Source of the DNA: an uncultured Bacteroides sp.
Lineage (GTDB): Bacteria > Bacteroidota > Bacteroidia > Bacteroidales > Bacteroidaceae
Assembly: GCA_958453305.1 (NCBI GenBank)
Contig: CAUDXH010000011.1
Span: forward strand, 1-60,534
Reading direction: 5' to 3'
Length of the DNA stretch: 60,534 nucleotides
The notes under the pieces are model-generated. The model made no database searches. It was not told the DNA's origin and was given only the letters and a program-made list of their open reading frames with translations. Shown here one piece after another: positions 16,220-25,010 of this stretch. Numbering within the stretch: position 1 is the stretch's first letter; every line of letters starts with the position of its first letter. The translations under genes were made by a program, and so were the position numbers.

Positions 16220-19200
16220 TTAGAATGCATATCTCACACCAAGCTGTACTTGAAACGGAGTACCGTTTAGGTTAGATACCCCCGTGTTAGCATTTACATT
16301 ATATTTATATTGTTTTTTATCTTTATCAAATCCAGTAATGGAATAGATATTCTGTTTGCCCAAAATATGTCCGGCTCCCCAATCTTTATTCAGCATATTT
16401 AATACATTAAACATATCGACTGAAACTTCAAGGCTATGAGTCTTGTATAGTTTGAACTTCTTGGCTATGCGTAAGTCGAGCGTTCCGTAAAAGCCGTTCA
16501 CACCTCCATTGCGTTCAGCCACTTTTCCAAAACTTTTGCGAATATAATCTTTCGTGCTTTGCTCTACATCCGGATTGTTTAAAATATCATTAATTCCATC
16601 TCTAAGATACTGAGGAGTATTGGTATCGTTTGGATCATAAATATAGGCCAAATCATTTGATGAAACAAAATCTCCGTTTACATTTCCGTTAACAGCTAAG
16701 GAATAACGAGTACCTCCGATTCCTGAGAAACGTGCGCCAACACTGATGCCCCAGAATGTGGGAGCTGTACCATATATTACCACTTTATGGCGGAACTGAT
16801 TATTAGAGTAAGTCATTTTGCTGAGATCACGTGGATCATCAACAACCATTTGGGAAAGGGTAGCCGAGTTTGCTACATTACCATTGTATGAGGTGTTGTC
16901 TTTGGTGTCATTCCATGTATAGCTAAATGAAAGCTCTCCATCTTTAAAATACCTCCAGGTTCCATCAATAACGAATGCAAACTGATTGACCTTTCCTTCG
17001 CTTACCATTTCCAATACACGTCCCACTTTATCTGTTTTACGTCCATACGACCAAGTCGCTTCTCCTTTAGAATCAATACTTTCAGCCGGTACATATACGC
17101 CTCGTCCTCCTTCGGATGCGAGAGTGAAATAGGGAGAATCATTCATATTTCTATCTACATACATGTAATTGTTTCTTCCCAAAGTCATATACCCTGCAAT
17201 GCTAACCTTCAGGCGGTCATTAAAAAAGTGAGTATATGAGAGATTGGCTTTGTAAATCACCGGAACTTTACAATCGGCTCCATTCAGATTGATGGTAGAG
17301 ATTGGAGTTACATAAGGACTGTTGAACAGTTCTTTGCCCGGAACTGTTGAAGGATCTTTGCGATAGGCAGGAAAATTGGGGCGTATCAGATTTAGCAGCT
17401 CAGCATAGTGAGGGTCATTTTCGTTTAATTTGATATCTACCGAGGTGGTTCGTGTTCCATCGAAAACCATATTATTAATCATGGCATAATTGTTGATGTC
17501 GGAAGCAAATATACCCGCTCCGGCACGAATAATGTCTTGATGTTTGTCATTGATGTCCCATGTAAGCTGGATACGTGGCTGTATCTGGAAACTGGAGAGC
17601 CCGTTGTCTGTACGCAGCCCTAATTCATCATATACAGTCTGGTTAAATGCTCCTTTATTGAAGTAGGTTGCATTATCTAATCGAAGACCGGCAGTTAATT
17701 CGAATCCGGGGAAAAGTTTGGTTTGCATCTGTGCATAAGCACCTGCATTTAGAATATTTTGTTTTACGCGGTCATCATCGGTAAGATATACTTCACGGAC
17801 ATATCGGTTAGGGGTCATTTTTTCAAAACTGTCTAATCCGTTGAAGTAAAAACGTCCGTTGGTTTCACTTCCGTAGCGGGAGTTCATATGCGTATACATG
17901 AAGTCTACCCCAAATGTATAGTTAACCTTGTTTGTATTGTAGTAAAAATTATCGACTACCTGAAGAACGTGATTGTAAAAATTTTCGGGGCAGTAGCGAT
18001 GCCCGCCTAGTTGAATGCTGGTCGTTGCTGTTTTTCCGTTAATCTGCGAGGTTACATTGTTTACAATGGCTCGTGGAATATTGCTGGAAGGAAGTTCTTC
18101 TCCGGGCATTGATTTTTCAAGTGTGTATAAGTGCTGTACCTTTAGCTCATTGGTTCCTTTAGGACCTATAACCGAGCGTAATGTAGCCATAGCACTGTTG
18201 TTGAGCGAGCGTACATCGCCATAGGTTTCATACAGGTTTATGTTGGTGTTGTCACCTAACCCCAGGTTATTCATGTCGTTTACAAAGTTGTCGGTAAAAG
18301 TCAACAGATTGGTCGCATTGATTTGCCAGTCTAATCGGGCAAATACGGCGTCAGTGCTTTGTTTTTTGTCGAAAGAGCCGAATTGTGGACTGGAAGAAAC
18401 CCCATACTTGTCGCGTGCTATTTGCAAATAGCGATCACGTACATCCGTTGTAATGTTGTAGCGTTTTTCATCGGCCTCTCCGTGTATGTCGGCAATGTAA
18501 AGTGGACGAGAGTCGGCTTGATGGTCCCAGGTAATAAAGAAGTGAGCCCGGTCTTTTACCAATGCACCTCCCAATGATGCTCCGAACTGATAGGTGGAGA
18601 AGTCATTGTTTCGTTTATTCCCTCGTATGTCATACTTGCTGGAAAGCCAGTCTGCTCTCATGAAAGTAAATGCACTACCGGTCAGCGTATTGGTTCCTGA
18701 TTTTGTAACTGTACTGACTGTACCCCCACCGGCACGTCCATTGGTTACATCGTATTGGTTTGTTACGACTTTAAATTCTCGGATAGCTTCCATGGAGATT
18801 GCATAAGGAACTCCGTTACGGCTTGTTGTACTACCGCCTGATGTAGGGTTTTTAGCCGTCATGCCGTCAATGGTGTAATTGGTTGATGAGGCCAACTGCC
18901 CTGATAGGCTTGAACCTGTACTAAGCGGAGACAAGTCGACTAATGAGGTGAAGTTTCGTCCGTTCACAGGAAGTTTTTCAAGGTCACGTTCAGTGATAGA
19001 TGTTGCGGTTCCGGTGGTAGTGATGGTATTCTTCAAAGAATTGGCTACTACTTCTACTGCTTCCATGATTATACTTTCCTCTTTCAGTTGGAAGTCTAAG
19101 CGAATCAAGTCACCTTGATTCAGTGTATATCCTGTTTTTTTCTGGTCTCCATATCCCACATAGGTTACTGTTACGCTGTATGGTCCTCCAAGCGGCAATT

Positions 19201-19417
19201 GCTTGATGGTGTATTCTCCGTTTTCATTTGTAATAGATCCGGTATTAAAGCCGGTAGATTCATTCTTTACTTGTACTGCTGCTCCAATAACGCCTAATCC
19301 GGTTTCATCGGTTACGATACCTGAAATAATAGCTCGGTTATCTTGAGCAGACAGATGCCATGTATGTGCCAGTAGCATCAGAAAAAGTAATAAAACTTGT
19401 TTTAGTTTTGTTGTCAT
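16220..19417 (-). CDS. TonB-dependent outer-membrane receptor
   Basis: A 1065-residue protein. Residues 1-25 are the signal peptide; ~28-115 form a carboxypeptidase-regulatory-like beta-sandwich (IISGIVTDETGLGVIGAAVQVKN); a plug domain follows (LPVNGRNFTSLVDLSP, NYTIDGM, REFKVVTNQYDVTNGRAGGG), then a long beta-barrel ending in an aromatic residue (VRYAF). The plug signature and the absence of a SusD partner place it with Oar-like receptors rather than SusC. It is co-transcribed with a glycerophosphodiesterase, so the ligand may be a glycerophosphodiester or phospholipid-derived compound; this is inference. Confidence 0.9.
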   Translation of the reverse strand: MTTKLKQVLLLFLMLLAHTWHLSAQDNRAIISGIVTDETGLGVIGAAVQVKNESTGFNTGSITNENGEYTIKQLPLGGPYSVTVTYVGYGDQKKTGYTLNQGDLIRLDFQLKEESIIMEAVEVVANSLKNTITTTGTATSITERDLEKLPVNGRNFTSLVDLSPLSTGSSLSGQLASSTNYTIDGMTAKNPTSGGSTTSRNGVPYAISMEAIREFKVVTNQYDVTNGRAGGGTVSTVTKSGTNTLTGSAFTFMRADWLSSKYDIRGNKRNNDFSTYQFGASLGGALVKDRAHFFITWDHQADSRPLYIADIHGEADEKRYNITTDVRDRYLQIARDKYGVSSSPQFGSFDKKQSTDAVFARLDWQINATNLLTFTDNFVNDMNNLGLGDNTNINLYETYGDVRSLNNSAMATLRSVIGPKGTNELKVQHLYTLEKSMPGEELPSSNIPRAIVNNVTSQINGKTATTSIQLGGHRYCPENFYNHVLQVVDNFYYNTNKVNYTFGVDFMYTHMNSRYGSETNGRFYFNGLDSFEKMTPNRYVREVYLTDDDRVKQNILNAGAYAQMQTKLFPGFELTAGLRLDNATYFNKGAFNQTVYDELGLRTDNGLSSFQIQPRIQLTWDINDKHQDIIRAGAGIFASDINNYAMINNMVFDGTRTTSVDIKLNENDPHYAELLNLIRPNFPAYRKDPSTVPGKELFNSPYVTPISTINLNGADCKVPVIYKANLSYTHFFNDRLKVSIAGYMTLGRNNYMYVDRNMNDSPYFTLASEGGRGVYVPAESIDSKGEATWSYGRKTDKVGRVLEMVSEGKVNQFAFVIDGTWRYFKDGELSFSYTWNDTKDNTSYNGNVANSATLSQMVVDDPRDLSKMTYSNNQFRHKVVIYGTAPTFWGISVGARFSGIGGTRYSLAVNGNVNGDFVSSNDLAYIYDPNDTNTPQYLRDGINDILNNPDVEQSTKDYIRKSFGKVAERNGGVNGFYGTLDLRIAKKFKLYKTHSLEVSVDMFNVLNMLNKDWGAGHILGKQNIYSITGFDKDKKQYKYNVNANTGVSNLNGTPFQVQLGVRYAF

Positions 19418-19452
19418 TGTTTTAGTTGTTAATGGTTTTTAATTTGACGCAA

Positions 19453-19460
19453 CAAAAGTA
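19453..19460 (-). promoter_or_regulatory. Promoter of the TonB receptor operon
   Basis: TACTTTTG on the minus strand, 36 bases upstream of the receptor ATG. Confidence 0.6.
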
Positions 19461-19526
19461 AAAGCAATGTATTACAAGAGCGTAACCGGTGTATAAAGAA
19501 ATGATGTTGATTCAGTGACAAATTCG

Positions 19527-20837
19527 TTACGGTAAAAATGGGGAACTGATGATTTTCCGTCCCCATATTCCTTGAAGTACTCCACGTAAAGCCAGATAGA
19601 TGATAAAAGCCATCCAAAGTGCATGGTTCCCTATTGTGTCATGAAAGCCATAGTAGGTAAGGAAGAAACTTCCTGAAGCAATAATCATGGCACGAAGCAT
19701 GAGGTGAGTGGCAGTTGCTCCGATACAGATACCGTCAAGCAGAAAAGCTGAAAAGCCGGCTACGGGGATGGCAAGTACCCAATAGAAATAGCTTCCGGAG
19801 GTTTGTACTACGGTCAGGTCATTTGTAAGCAGGGAAAGGAAACCCTTTCCTCCGGCACCATACAAGAGGGTAAAAGCTGAGGCGAGTAACACACCCCATC
19901 CGAACAGATGACGTATGGTACGGCGCAGTTCCAACTGATTTTTTGCCCCGATATATTTTCCGGTCAGAGCCTCTCCGGCATAGGCAAATCCATCCATAAT
20001 ATAAGAAAAGAGGGTAAATAATTGCATCAGCAGCGTATTGACAGCAAGCGTCACGTCCCCGTAAGCTGCTCCGGTGGAGGTAAAGAAAACGGTTACTGCC
20101 ACCAGGCAGAGGGTACGGAAAAAAATATCGCGGTTTACTTGGAAGAAACGGCTCATGGCATTGCGCTCAAAGAGATGAGTATACTGAATATACTTGCGCA
20201 GCGGTTGGTAATAGCGTAACCATAGTAAGAAAGCGATGGTCAGTCCGGCATATTGAGCGATAAGTGTACCTAAAGCTACGCCTTCAACCTTCATGTTAAA
20301 ACCGAAGACAAAGAGCAGACTGGCTGTGATATTGACAAGGTTTTGCGTAATGGCTATAAACATGGGAAAGCGTGAGTTCTGCATTCCGATAAACCATCCG
20401 GTAAAGCTGTAAAGCCCAAGGGTGGCGGGTGCTCCCCAGATGCAGATATGGAAATAGGCAGAAGCAAACTGGCGTACTTCCGTACTGGCTTCAATGAGGT
20501 GAAAAGCAAGGATACGGATGGGATATTGCAAGACAATCAGCCCGGCGGCAATCAAGAAGCTGATGCCTAATGAGCGTAGCAGGATGTGAACAGATTCATC
20601 CAAGCGGTGTGCTCCATAGGCTTGGGCGGTCAGTCCGCCGGTACCCATCCGAAGGAATCCGAATATCCAGTAAATCATATTAAACAGCATACCGCCTACT
20701 GCAATGGCTCCGATGTAAGAAGCGGCTCCCAGATGTCCCACAATGGTTACATCAACCAGTCCCAAGAGCGGAACGGTGATATTAGAGATAATAGACGGAA
20801 TAGCAATGTGAAGAATGCGTCGGTTAGTTGGGTTCAT
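19527..20837 (-). CDS. MATE family efflux transporter
   Basis: A 436-residue, very hydrophobic inner-membrane protein with about twelve membrane segments and MATE features: an N-terminal NPTNRRILHIAIPSIISN, then PLLGLVDVTIVGHLG and FLRMGTGGLTAQAYG. It resembles the DinF branch. MATE proteins export cationic drugs or metabolites in exchange for H+ or Na+; the substrate here is unknown. It starts 8 bases after birA, so it is the last gene of the yraN-mmcQ-birA operon. Confidence 0.9.
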   Translation of the reverse strand: MNPTNRRILHIAIPSIISNITVPLLGLVDVTIVGHLGAASYIGAIAVGGMLFNMIYWIFGFLRMGTGGLTAQAYGAHRLDESVHILLRSLGISFLIAAGLIVLQYPIRILAFHLIEASTEVRQFASAYFHICIWGAPATLGLYSFTGWFIGMQNSRFPMFIAITQNLVNITASLLFVFGFNMKVEGVALGTLIAQYAGLTIAFLLWLRYYQPLRKYIQYTHLFERNAMSRFFQVNRDIFFRTLCLVAVTVFFTSTGAAYGDVTLAVNTLLMQLFTLFSYIMDGFAYAGEALTGKYIGAKNQLELRRTIRHLFGWGVLLASAFTLLYGAGGKGFLSLLTNDLTVVQTSGSYFYWVLAIPVAGFSAFLLDGICIGATATHLMLRAMIIASGSFFLTYYGFHDTIGNHALWMAFIIYLALRGVLQGIWGRKIISSPFLP

Positions 20838-20845
20838 GAGGATCG

Positions 20846-21583
20846 TTATAAAATATATTCTACTTCTTTAAACATGTACGCTCTGCTCAGACCTTTTTCA
20901 TCCTTTAAAATGAGTTTTCCGATAGGCTCAACATCGCAGATACAAGCCTCAAAAGAGCCTTCGGCATCCCGGTACCGATGAAAGCCGTTTTTCCGATAAA
21001 GTCTTTCTTTGTAAAGCTGTATGATGTTTTCTGTATCATTGTTTTTGAGCAGCAAATAATAATCAGAAATCCGTTCCATCAGTTGCTCTAAGATAACTGC
21101 CGGTTCATAAGTTTGTCCGGTAATTTGGCGGAGAGAAACCGGATTAGGCGCATCGCTGATAAACTCCAGCTGATTGAGGTTGACTCCGGTGCCGGAAATA
21201 GAACGGCTGATATGGATACCTGTAAGGTCGTTTTCAATCAATGTACCGCAAAGCTTCTTGTCGTGCCAGTAAATATCGTTCGGCCATTTAATGGTAATAC
21301 CTTCAGTATATTGCGACAGCACCTCCTGTAGAGCTAATGCGGTAATTTGCGATAAGAGAAATTGCCGTTTGGCTTCCAAGAAGTCGGGGAAGACAACAAA
21401 GCTGAACAAAAGATTGGCTCCGGCTTCCGATTCCCAGGAATTTCCCCGCTGTCCGCGTCCGGCACTCTGATAAGAGGTATATACACTGGTCAGTTCGGGA
21501 AGTTTTTCCAGGTTACAGCGTTCGGCAAGATAGGTATTGGTTGAGGCTGTTTCGCCGAGAAGTATAGGTTTAGGAAAGTTCAT
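20846..21583 (-). CDS. birA: Biotin--[acetyl-CoA-carboxylase] ligase BirA
   Basis: A 245-residue protein attaching biotin to carboxylase biotin domains via biotinyl-5'-AMP. Motifs: SAGRGQRGNSWESEAG (biotin/ATP loop), ITIKWPNDIYWHDKKLCGTLIEN (catalytic Lys region) and GTGVNLNQ. The N-terminal helix-turn-helix of E. coli BirA is missing, so this is a monofunctional ligase without repressor activity. Its start overlaps the end of the mmcQ-like gene by 14 bases, which indicates translational coupling. Confidence 0.92.
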   Translation of the reverse strand: MNFPKPILLGETASTNTYLAERCNLEKLPELTSVYTSYQSAGRGQRGNSWESEAGANLLFSFVVFPDFLEAKRQFLLSQITALALQEVLSQYTEGITIKWPNDIYWHDKKLCGTLIENDLTGIHISRSISGTGVNLNQLEFISDAPNPVSLRQITGQTYEPAVILEQLMERISDYYLLLKNNDTENIIQLYKERLYRKNGFHRYRDAEGSFEACICDVEPIGKLILKDEKGLSRAYMFKEVEYIL

Positions 21584-21926
21584 TGTAAAGTTCTTTTTGT
21601 TTACGTGTAAATTTCTTGATTACCTCCTCATAAGAATGGTCTATCAGCGAGCATATCAGTGCGTCGGGCACATCCGAATGAAGAGCTACCTGATTCCAGT
21701 ATTTTTTGTTGAAATGGTAAGCTCCTTCAATCCCATTATAATGCTCTCTCAGTTCAAGCGCATATGCGGGGTTACATTTCATGCTGACGCAGTCGGGAGA
21801 ATCTAAATCGATGAGCGCAAACATGCGGTCAACCACTTTAAAAACCAAGGTAGTTTCATCAAAAGGAAAGCATTCGGTAACCGCTTTCTTGTTCAAGCAA
21901 TATTCACGCAGCGTTTCTATATCCAT
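21570..21926 (-). CDS. MmcQ/YjbR family protein
   Basis: A 118-residue cytosolic protein of the MmcQ/YjbR (DUF419) family: MDIETLREYCLNKKAVTECFPFDETTLVFKV at the N-terminus and AYHFNKKYWNQVAL in the middle are typical. The fold resembles double-wing DNA-binding proteins; no function is established. It overlaps birA and follows yraN in one operon. Confidence 0.88.
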   Translation of the reverse strand: MDIETLREYCLNKKAVTECFPFDETTLVFKVVDRMFALIDLDSPDCVSMKCNPAYALELREHYNGIEGAYHFNKKYWNQVALHSDVPDALICSLIDHSYEEVIKKFTRKQKELYNELS

Positions 21927-21945
21927 GCCTGATTGGGTTTATGAG

Positions 21946-22314
21946 TTAATTCCAGATGGGTGGGAAAAAAGCCTCTTCAATATGTTCTATCCGGAAAGGA
22001 GGCTGAGTTCCGACAACTGTTATAATATCAAATCGTACCGGTAAATCGATGGCATATTTTTTCAGGTAAGCGTCTGTAGAAGAAACAATATGCCTTATTT
22101 TACGTGGGGTAACAGCTTCTTCCGGAAGACCATACTGGTTATTTCTTCTTGTCTTGACCTCAATCACAATCAATTCTTTTTCATTCTTCGCTACGATATC
22201 CAGCTCAAACCGTCTGGAACGCCAGTTGCGGTGCAAAATGGTATATCCCCGGTCTTCTAAATAAGCAGCTGCTTCCGCTTCTCCTTCTTTCCCTAATTCG
22301 TTATGTGCTGCCAT
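21946..22314 (-). CDS. YraN family (UPF0102) nuclease-fold protein
   Basis: A 122-residue protein with the restriction-endonuclease-like core seen in YraN: GKEGEAEAAAYLEDRGYTILHRNWR, FELDIVAKNEKELIVIEVKTRR (the D...ExK triad). Its cellular role is unsettled; it is often linked to DNA processing. It is the first gene of the four-gene minus-strand operon and has its own promoter at 22329-22336. Confidence 0.9.
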   Translation of the reverse strand: MAAHNELGKEGEAEAAAYLEDRGYTILHRNWRSRRFELDIVAKNEKELIVIEVKTRRNNQYGLPEEAVTPRKIRHIVSSTDAYLKKYAIDLPVRFDIITVVGTQPPFRIEHIEEAFFPPIWN

Positions 22315-22328
22315 TCTTCCTTTTTTTG

Positions 22329-22336
22329 CAAAAATA
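22329..22336 (-). promoter_or_regulatory. Promoter of the yraN-mmcQ-birA-MATE operon
   Basis: TATTTTTG on the minus strand, 14 bases from the yraN ATG, giving a very short leader. Confidence 0.6.
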
Positions 22337-22349
22337 CATATTTTTATGC

Positions 22350-22379
22350 TTTGAATTCAGTTGAAGTATACTATTTTTG
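22350..22379 (+). promoter_or_regulatory. Promoter of the small protein-tadA operon
   Basis: TTTG at 22350-22353 and TATTTTTG at 22372-22379, with 18 bases between, match the -33/-7 consensus. It is back to back with the yraN promoter. The predicted transcription start lies only a few bases before the ATG at 22388. Confidence 0.65.
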
Positions 22380-22387
22380 CAACTATT

Positions 22388-22621
22388 ATGCTGAATGGAG
22401 GGAAGAAACGTAAGAAAGTGCCTTCATCAACTCCACCGCGCAAGCAGCGGATGGTATGCTTGATGAGTGAAGAAGAAGTGCAGATAGTGAATCGTTATTT
22501 GGAGAGATATCAGATAACGAACAAGGCTCGCTGGCTTCGTGAAACTGTGCTTGCTTCTATTTATCACAATATGGAGGAAGATTATCCCACCTTATTCAGC
22601 GAACATGAAATGCGCAGATAA
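22388..22621 (+). CDS. Small basic protein, ribbon-helix-helix-like
   Basis: From the ATG at 22388 the protein has 77 residues; a Met at 22361 lies within the promoter and is rejected. The N-terminus is rich in Lys/Arg (GGKKRKKVPSSTPPRKQR), and then comes RMVCLMSEEEVQIVNRYLERYQITNKARWLRETVLASI, the strand-helix-helix pattern of MobC/Arc-like ribbon-helix-helix proteins. It likely binds nucleic acid. It ends 2 bases before tadA and must be co-transcribed with it. ATGs at 22451 and 22463 are other possible starts, because the mRNA would otherwise be nearly leaderless. Confidence 0.65.
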   Translation: MLNGGKKRKKVPSSTPPRKQRMVCLMSEEEVQIVNRYLERYQITNKARWLRETVLASIYHNMEEDYPTLFSEHEMRR

Positions 22622-22623
22622 CG

Positions 22624-23058
22624 ATGGCCGATGATGTATATTATATGAAGCAGGCTCTGATGGAGGCTGAAAAAGCTTCCGGAAGAGGAGAGGTTCCTGT
22701 AGGGGCGGTGGTGGTTTGCCGCGACCGTATCATAGCCCGTACCCATAACTTGACGGAAACTTTGAACGATGTGACTGCTCATGCCGAGATGCAGGCCATT
22801 ACTGCTGCAGCCAATTCGCTTGGCGGAAAATATCTGACTGACTGTACGCTTTATGTTACCGTTGAACCATGTGTGATGTGTGCCGGTGCCATTGCATGGG
22901 CGCAGACTGGCAGGCTGGTCTTTGGCGCAGACGATGACAAGCGGGGATACCAAAGATATGCCCCTCAGGCATTACACCCGAAAACAGAGGTGGTAAAAGG
23001 CGTGATGGCTGAGGAGTGTGCGCAACTGATGAAAGACTTTTTCCGCAGAAAAAGATAG
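22624..23058 (+). CDS. tadA: tRNA-specific adenosine deaminase TadA
   Basis: A 144-residue zinc deaminase with the catalytic HAE at 53-55 (TAHAEMQAI) and PCVMC at 82-86 holding the zinc. This is the family that makes inosine at tRNA-Arg(ACG) wobble position 34; the length and the C-terminal KDFFRRKR agree. A guanine or cytosine deaminase of the same superfamily is a less likely alternative. It follows a small basic protein gene at 2 bases. Confidence 0.92.
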   Translation: MADDVYYMKQALMEAEKASGRGEVPVGAVVVCRDRIIARTHNLTETLNDVTAHAEMQAITAAANSLGGKYLTDCTLYVTVEPCVMCAGAIAWAQTGRLVFGADDDKRGYQRYAPQALHPKTEVVKGVMAEECAQLMKDFFRRKR

Positions 23059-23078
23059 CCGAAAGATTTGCTGTATTC

Positions 23079-23951
23079 TTATTTCCCCTTTTGTCTTACT
23101 ATTTTCTGTATACCTAGTATCATCCATACCGATAATACAAAAGGTGCGGTCAAGGTGGTGATATGCAGGTTCATCCCGATGATTTGTAATACTACGGACA
23201 GACAGACGGAAGCGGATACCCATCCAAAGCTACTCCATCGGGTATCTCCTAATGCGATGGCGCATAATACTCCATTATATCCCATCAATCCCATGTTTAT
23301 CACGTTTGGATCGAGACCATATAAGGTGGCTAAAGGTAAGGGAAGGAGTGCTCCCAAGGCTGTATAGAAAGCCGCGGTGCGTGAGTGGATGAGAATTCCG
23401 ATTCCGAAAAGCAGTCCGGTAAGTATATGATCTTGAAACATAACCTGACCGATACCTAAACAGAATGCTTGAAAGTAGTTTGTTCCGGCAGATGGGTCGG
23501 AGGTTCCATCAGAAGTGATTAACGTTTCGGGAAGGTAGTATGTGCAGATTCCCAGCAGCATCCATGTGGCAAGAATAAAGGGGGCGGTAAATCCGGGAAG
23601 TCGATGCTGGGCGTTGAAGAGTCGCGTAATCCAAGTAGAAACGCAGGCGGCCAGTGCCGCAAGCAGCAGGGTGACAGGTGATAATTGCAGGAACACTCCG
23701 GCAGCTATTCCCACCAGTGTACCGTTAAATCCATATAATCCATGGCGGATGTCATCTTGGTTATAGCCGGAAACATAAGCCGTTAAGGTGCCGATCAGAT
23801 TTCCTCCGATGGCCAGCAATGCCATTTGCCATGAGTGGATGGCTATTCCTGCCAGCATCAGCAGACCGGACAAGGCATGGTCTTGAAACATGACCTGTCC
23901 TATTCCGCGAGCCAAGACAAGCGATGTGTTATAGATAGAATTAGTTTGCAT
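23079..23951 (-). CDS. Urea transporter (UT family)
   Basis: A 290-residue inner-membrane protein built of two homologous halves: GIGQVMFQDHALSGLLMLAG in the first and GIGQVMFQDHILTGLLFGIG in the second, which is the internal duplication of the UT family. The UT signature LPGFTAPFILATW is present, with TLTAPFVLSVWM in the second half. UT proteins are urea-selective channels that supply urea to urease. No urease genes lie nearby. Its promoter is at 24016-24046 and it converges with tadA. Confidence 0.88.
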   Translation of the reverse strand: MQTNSIYNTSLVLARGIGQVMFQDHALSGLLMLAGIAIHSWQMALLAIGGNLIGTLTAYVSGYNQDDIRHGLYGFNGTLVGIAAGVFLQLSPVTLLLAALAACVSTWITRLFNAQHRLPGFTAPFILATWMLLGICTYYLPETLITSDGTSDPSAGTNYFQAFCLGIGQVMFQDHILTGLLFGIGILIHSRTAAFYTALGALLPLPLATLYGLDPNVINMGLMGYNGVLCAIALGDTRWSSFGWVSASVCLSVVLQIIGMNLHITTLTAPFVLSVWMILGIQKIVRQKGK

Positions 23952-24015
23952 AAGTCAAAAAAAAATGGATTAGCTGTTATAGGATTGCTGTGTCTTTCTC
24001 CCTTTCGGGATGATG

Positions 24016-24046
24016 CAAAGGTAGTGAAAGGTGAGGGAAAGACCAA
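24016..24046 (-). promoter_or_regulatory. Promoter of the urea transporter gene
   Basis: On the minus strand TTGG (24046-24043) and TACCTTTG (24023-24016) are 19 bases apart, close to consensus. The leader is about 60 bases and contains the palindrome CCCGAAAGGG. Confidence 0.65.
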
Positions 24047-24174
24047 CGGAAAAGCTGTTTTTGCGGGTTGGGTTTGTCCTTTTGGAGTGCAGTCTGTTTT
24101 TCGTTTTCCCAAGATGTTTTACCGGATAAGGCGTTTCAATAGAAATACCGAAGCGTTTAAGTGAAAATATCAAG

Positions 24175-24334
24175 GTGTTTAAAGGGAAACGACGAGGCGC
24201 ATTTTGAAGCGATATGTACACAGGAGCAGCTTGGTGAATTGATGGGGGTAAGAGTACACAGATTTCCAAAATAGAAAGCGGAAAGAGTGTGACTTTCTCA
24301 ACCATTATCCGAGCATTCAAAGCTATGGGGTAAT
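24175..24334 (+). pseudogene. Remnant of an XRE-family (HigA/HipB-like) regulator
   Basis: One frame reads GNDEAHFEAICTQEQLGELMGV. The next frame continues QISKIESGKSVTFSTIIRAFKAMG. Joined, these form most of a helix-turn-helix domain of the kind found in toxin-antitoxin antitoxins (TQEQLGE..GV..SQISKIE.GKS). The frame breaks around 24250-24270 and no start or full N-terminus remains. No toxin gene is next to it. Confidence 0.65.
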
Positions 24335-24500
24335 TTAGCTAATTGGGATTTAGGTTCATCAGGGAAGGTCGCTCTTTGGTAATACAGGATAGAAATAGAA
24401 ATCAACTCCATTCTATAGAAGAGGGAACTTGTTTTTACCCTCATTAACAGAATAGGGTTAAATGAATATAAAAAATGGGGGGGAGTAAAGAAGAATATAA
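24335..24500. other. Intergenic stretch without recognised gene
   Basis: Between the regulator remnant and the tmRNA terminator I see no open reading frame of note, RNA gene or promoter. Confidence 0.4.
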
Positions 24501-24534
24501 ATAAAAAAAACCGCTGAGAATTCAGCGGTTTAAA
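24501..24534 (-). terminator. Terminator of the tmRNA gene
   Basis: AAACCGCTGA and TCAGCGGTTT form a stem around a 4-base loop; the minus strand continues into a run of eight T. Confidence 0.85.
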
Positions 24535-24543
24535 ATAATCTTG

Positions 24544-24937
24544 TGGAGCTGGAGGGAGTCGAACCCTCGTCCAAACAAGGAAGCCATATGCTTTCTACAT
24601 GCTTATCTCTGCCTTCGGTTTTCGTGCATAAGCAAGACCAGAGCCACCAACTTATGCCTTAGTTCCTAAAATTTCATTTCAGCTGCGGAACGAGACTGAA
24701 ACTATTCCCGATTTTACTGCACCGCTGTTTCAAACGCCTCGGAACAAGAGCTTTTGAGCGATGTCTCGTTTCCATCACTGTGACGGAAATAAAGCTAATC
24801 TACTATACTTCGATTAAGCAGCAAGAGCGTAATTGTTGTTGCCAGATAATTGTTCAGTAACTGAGATTATAGTGCAAATCACTGACGCACTGCATGCTTA
24901 CATACCACATCTCTCGCTGTCAAAACCAAACAACCCC
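24544..24937 (-). ncRNA. ssrA: Transfer-messenger RNA (ssrA)
   Basis: The 3' part (minus strand) carries the T arm GAGGGTTCGACTCCCTC and ends CAGCTCCA. The 5' end GGGGTTG pairs with CAGCTCC to close the acceptor stem. The tag frame at 24814-24843 reads GGC AAC AAC AAT TAC GCT CTT GCT GCT TAA, that is GNNNYALAA, close to the NYALAA tags known in Bacteroidales. tmRNA with SmpB rescues stalled ribosomes. The CCA tail is not encoded beyond the first A. The exact resume codon is inferred. Confidence 0.95.
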
Positions 24938-24961
24938 GTTCGATGAAGTATTTATTGGCTG

Positions 24962-24969
24962 CAAATATA
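24962..24969 (-). promoter_or_regulatory. Promoter of ssrA
   Basis: TATATTTG on the minus strand, 25 bases upstream of the mature 5' end, leaving a short leader for RNase P to remove. Confidence 0.6.
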
Positions 24970-25010
24970 GTGAAAAGGATGAAATTATCCAATCAATAAA
25001 AGTTTTTTTG

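Noticed and set aside
15420..19417. SusC/SusD-type polysaccharide utilisation locus
   Set aside because: There is no SusD-like lipoprotein and no glycosidase in the operon; the receptor resembles Oar-type rather than SusC.
22361..22387. Upstream start (MKYTIFATI) of the small basic protein
   Set aside because: It lies inside the predicted promoter, upstream of the likely transcription start.
23079..23951. Urease-urea transport cluster
   Set aside because: Only the transporter is present in this window; no urease or nickel genes are found.
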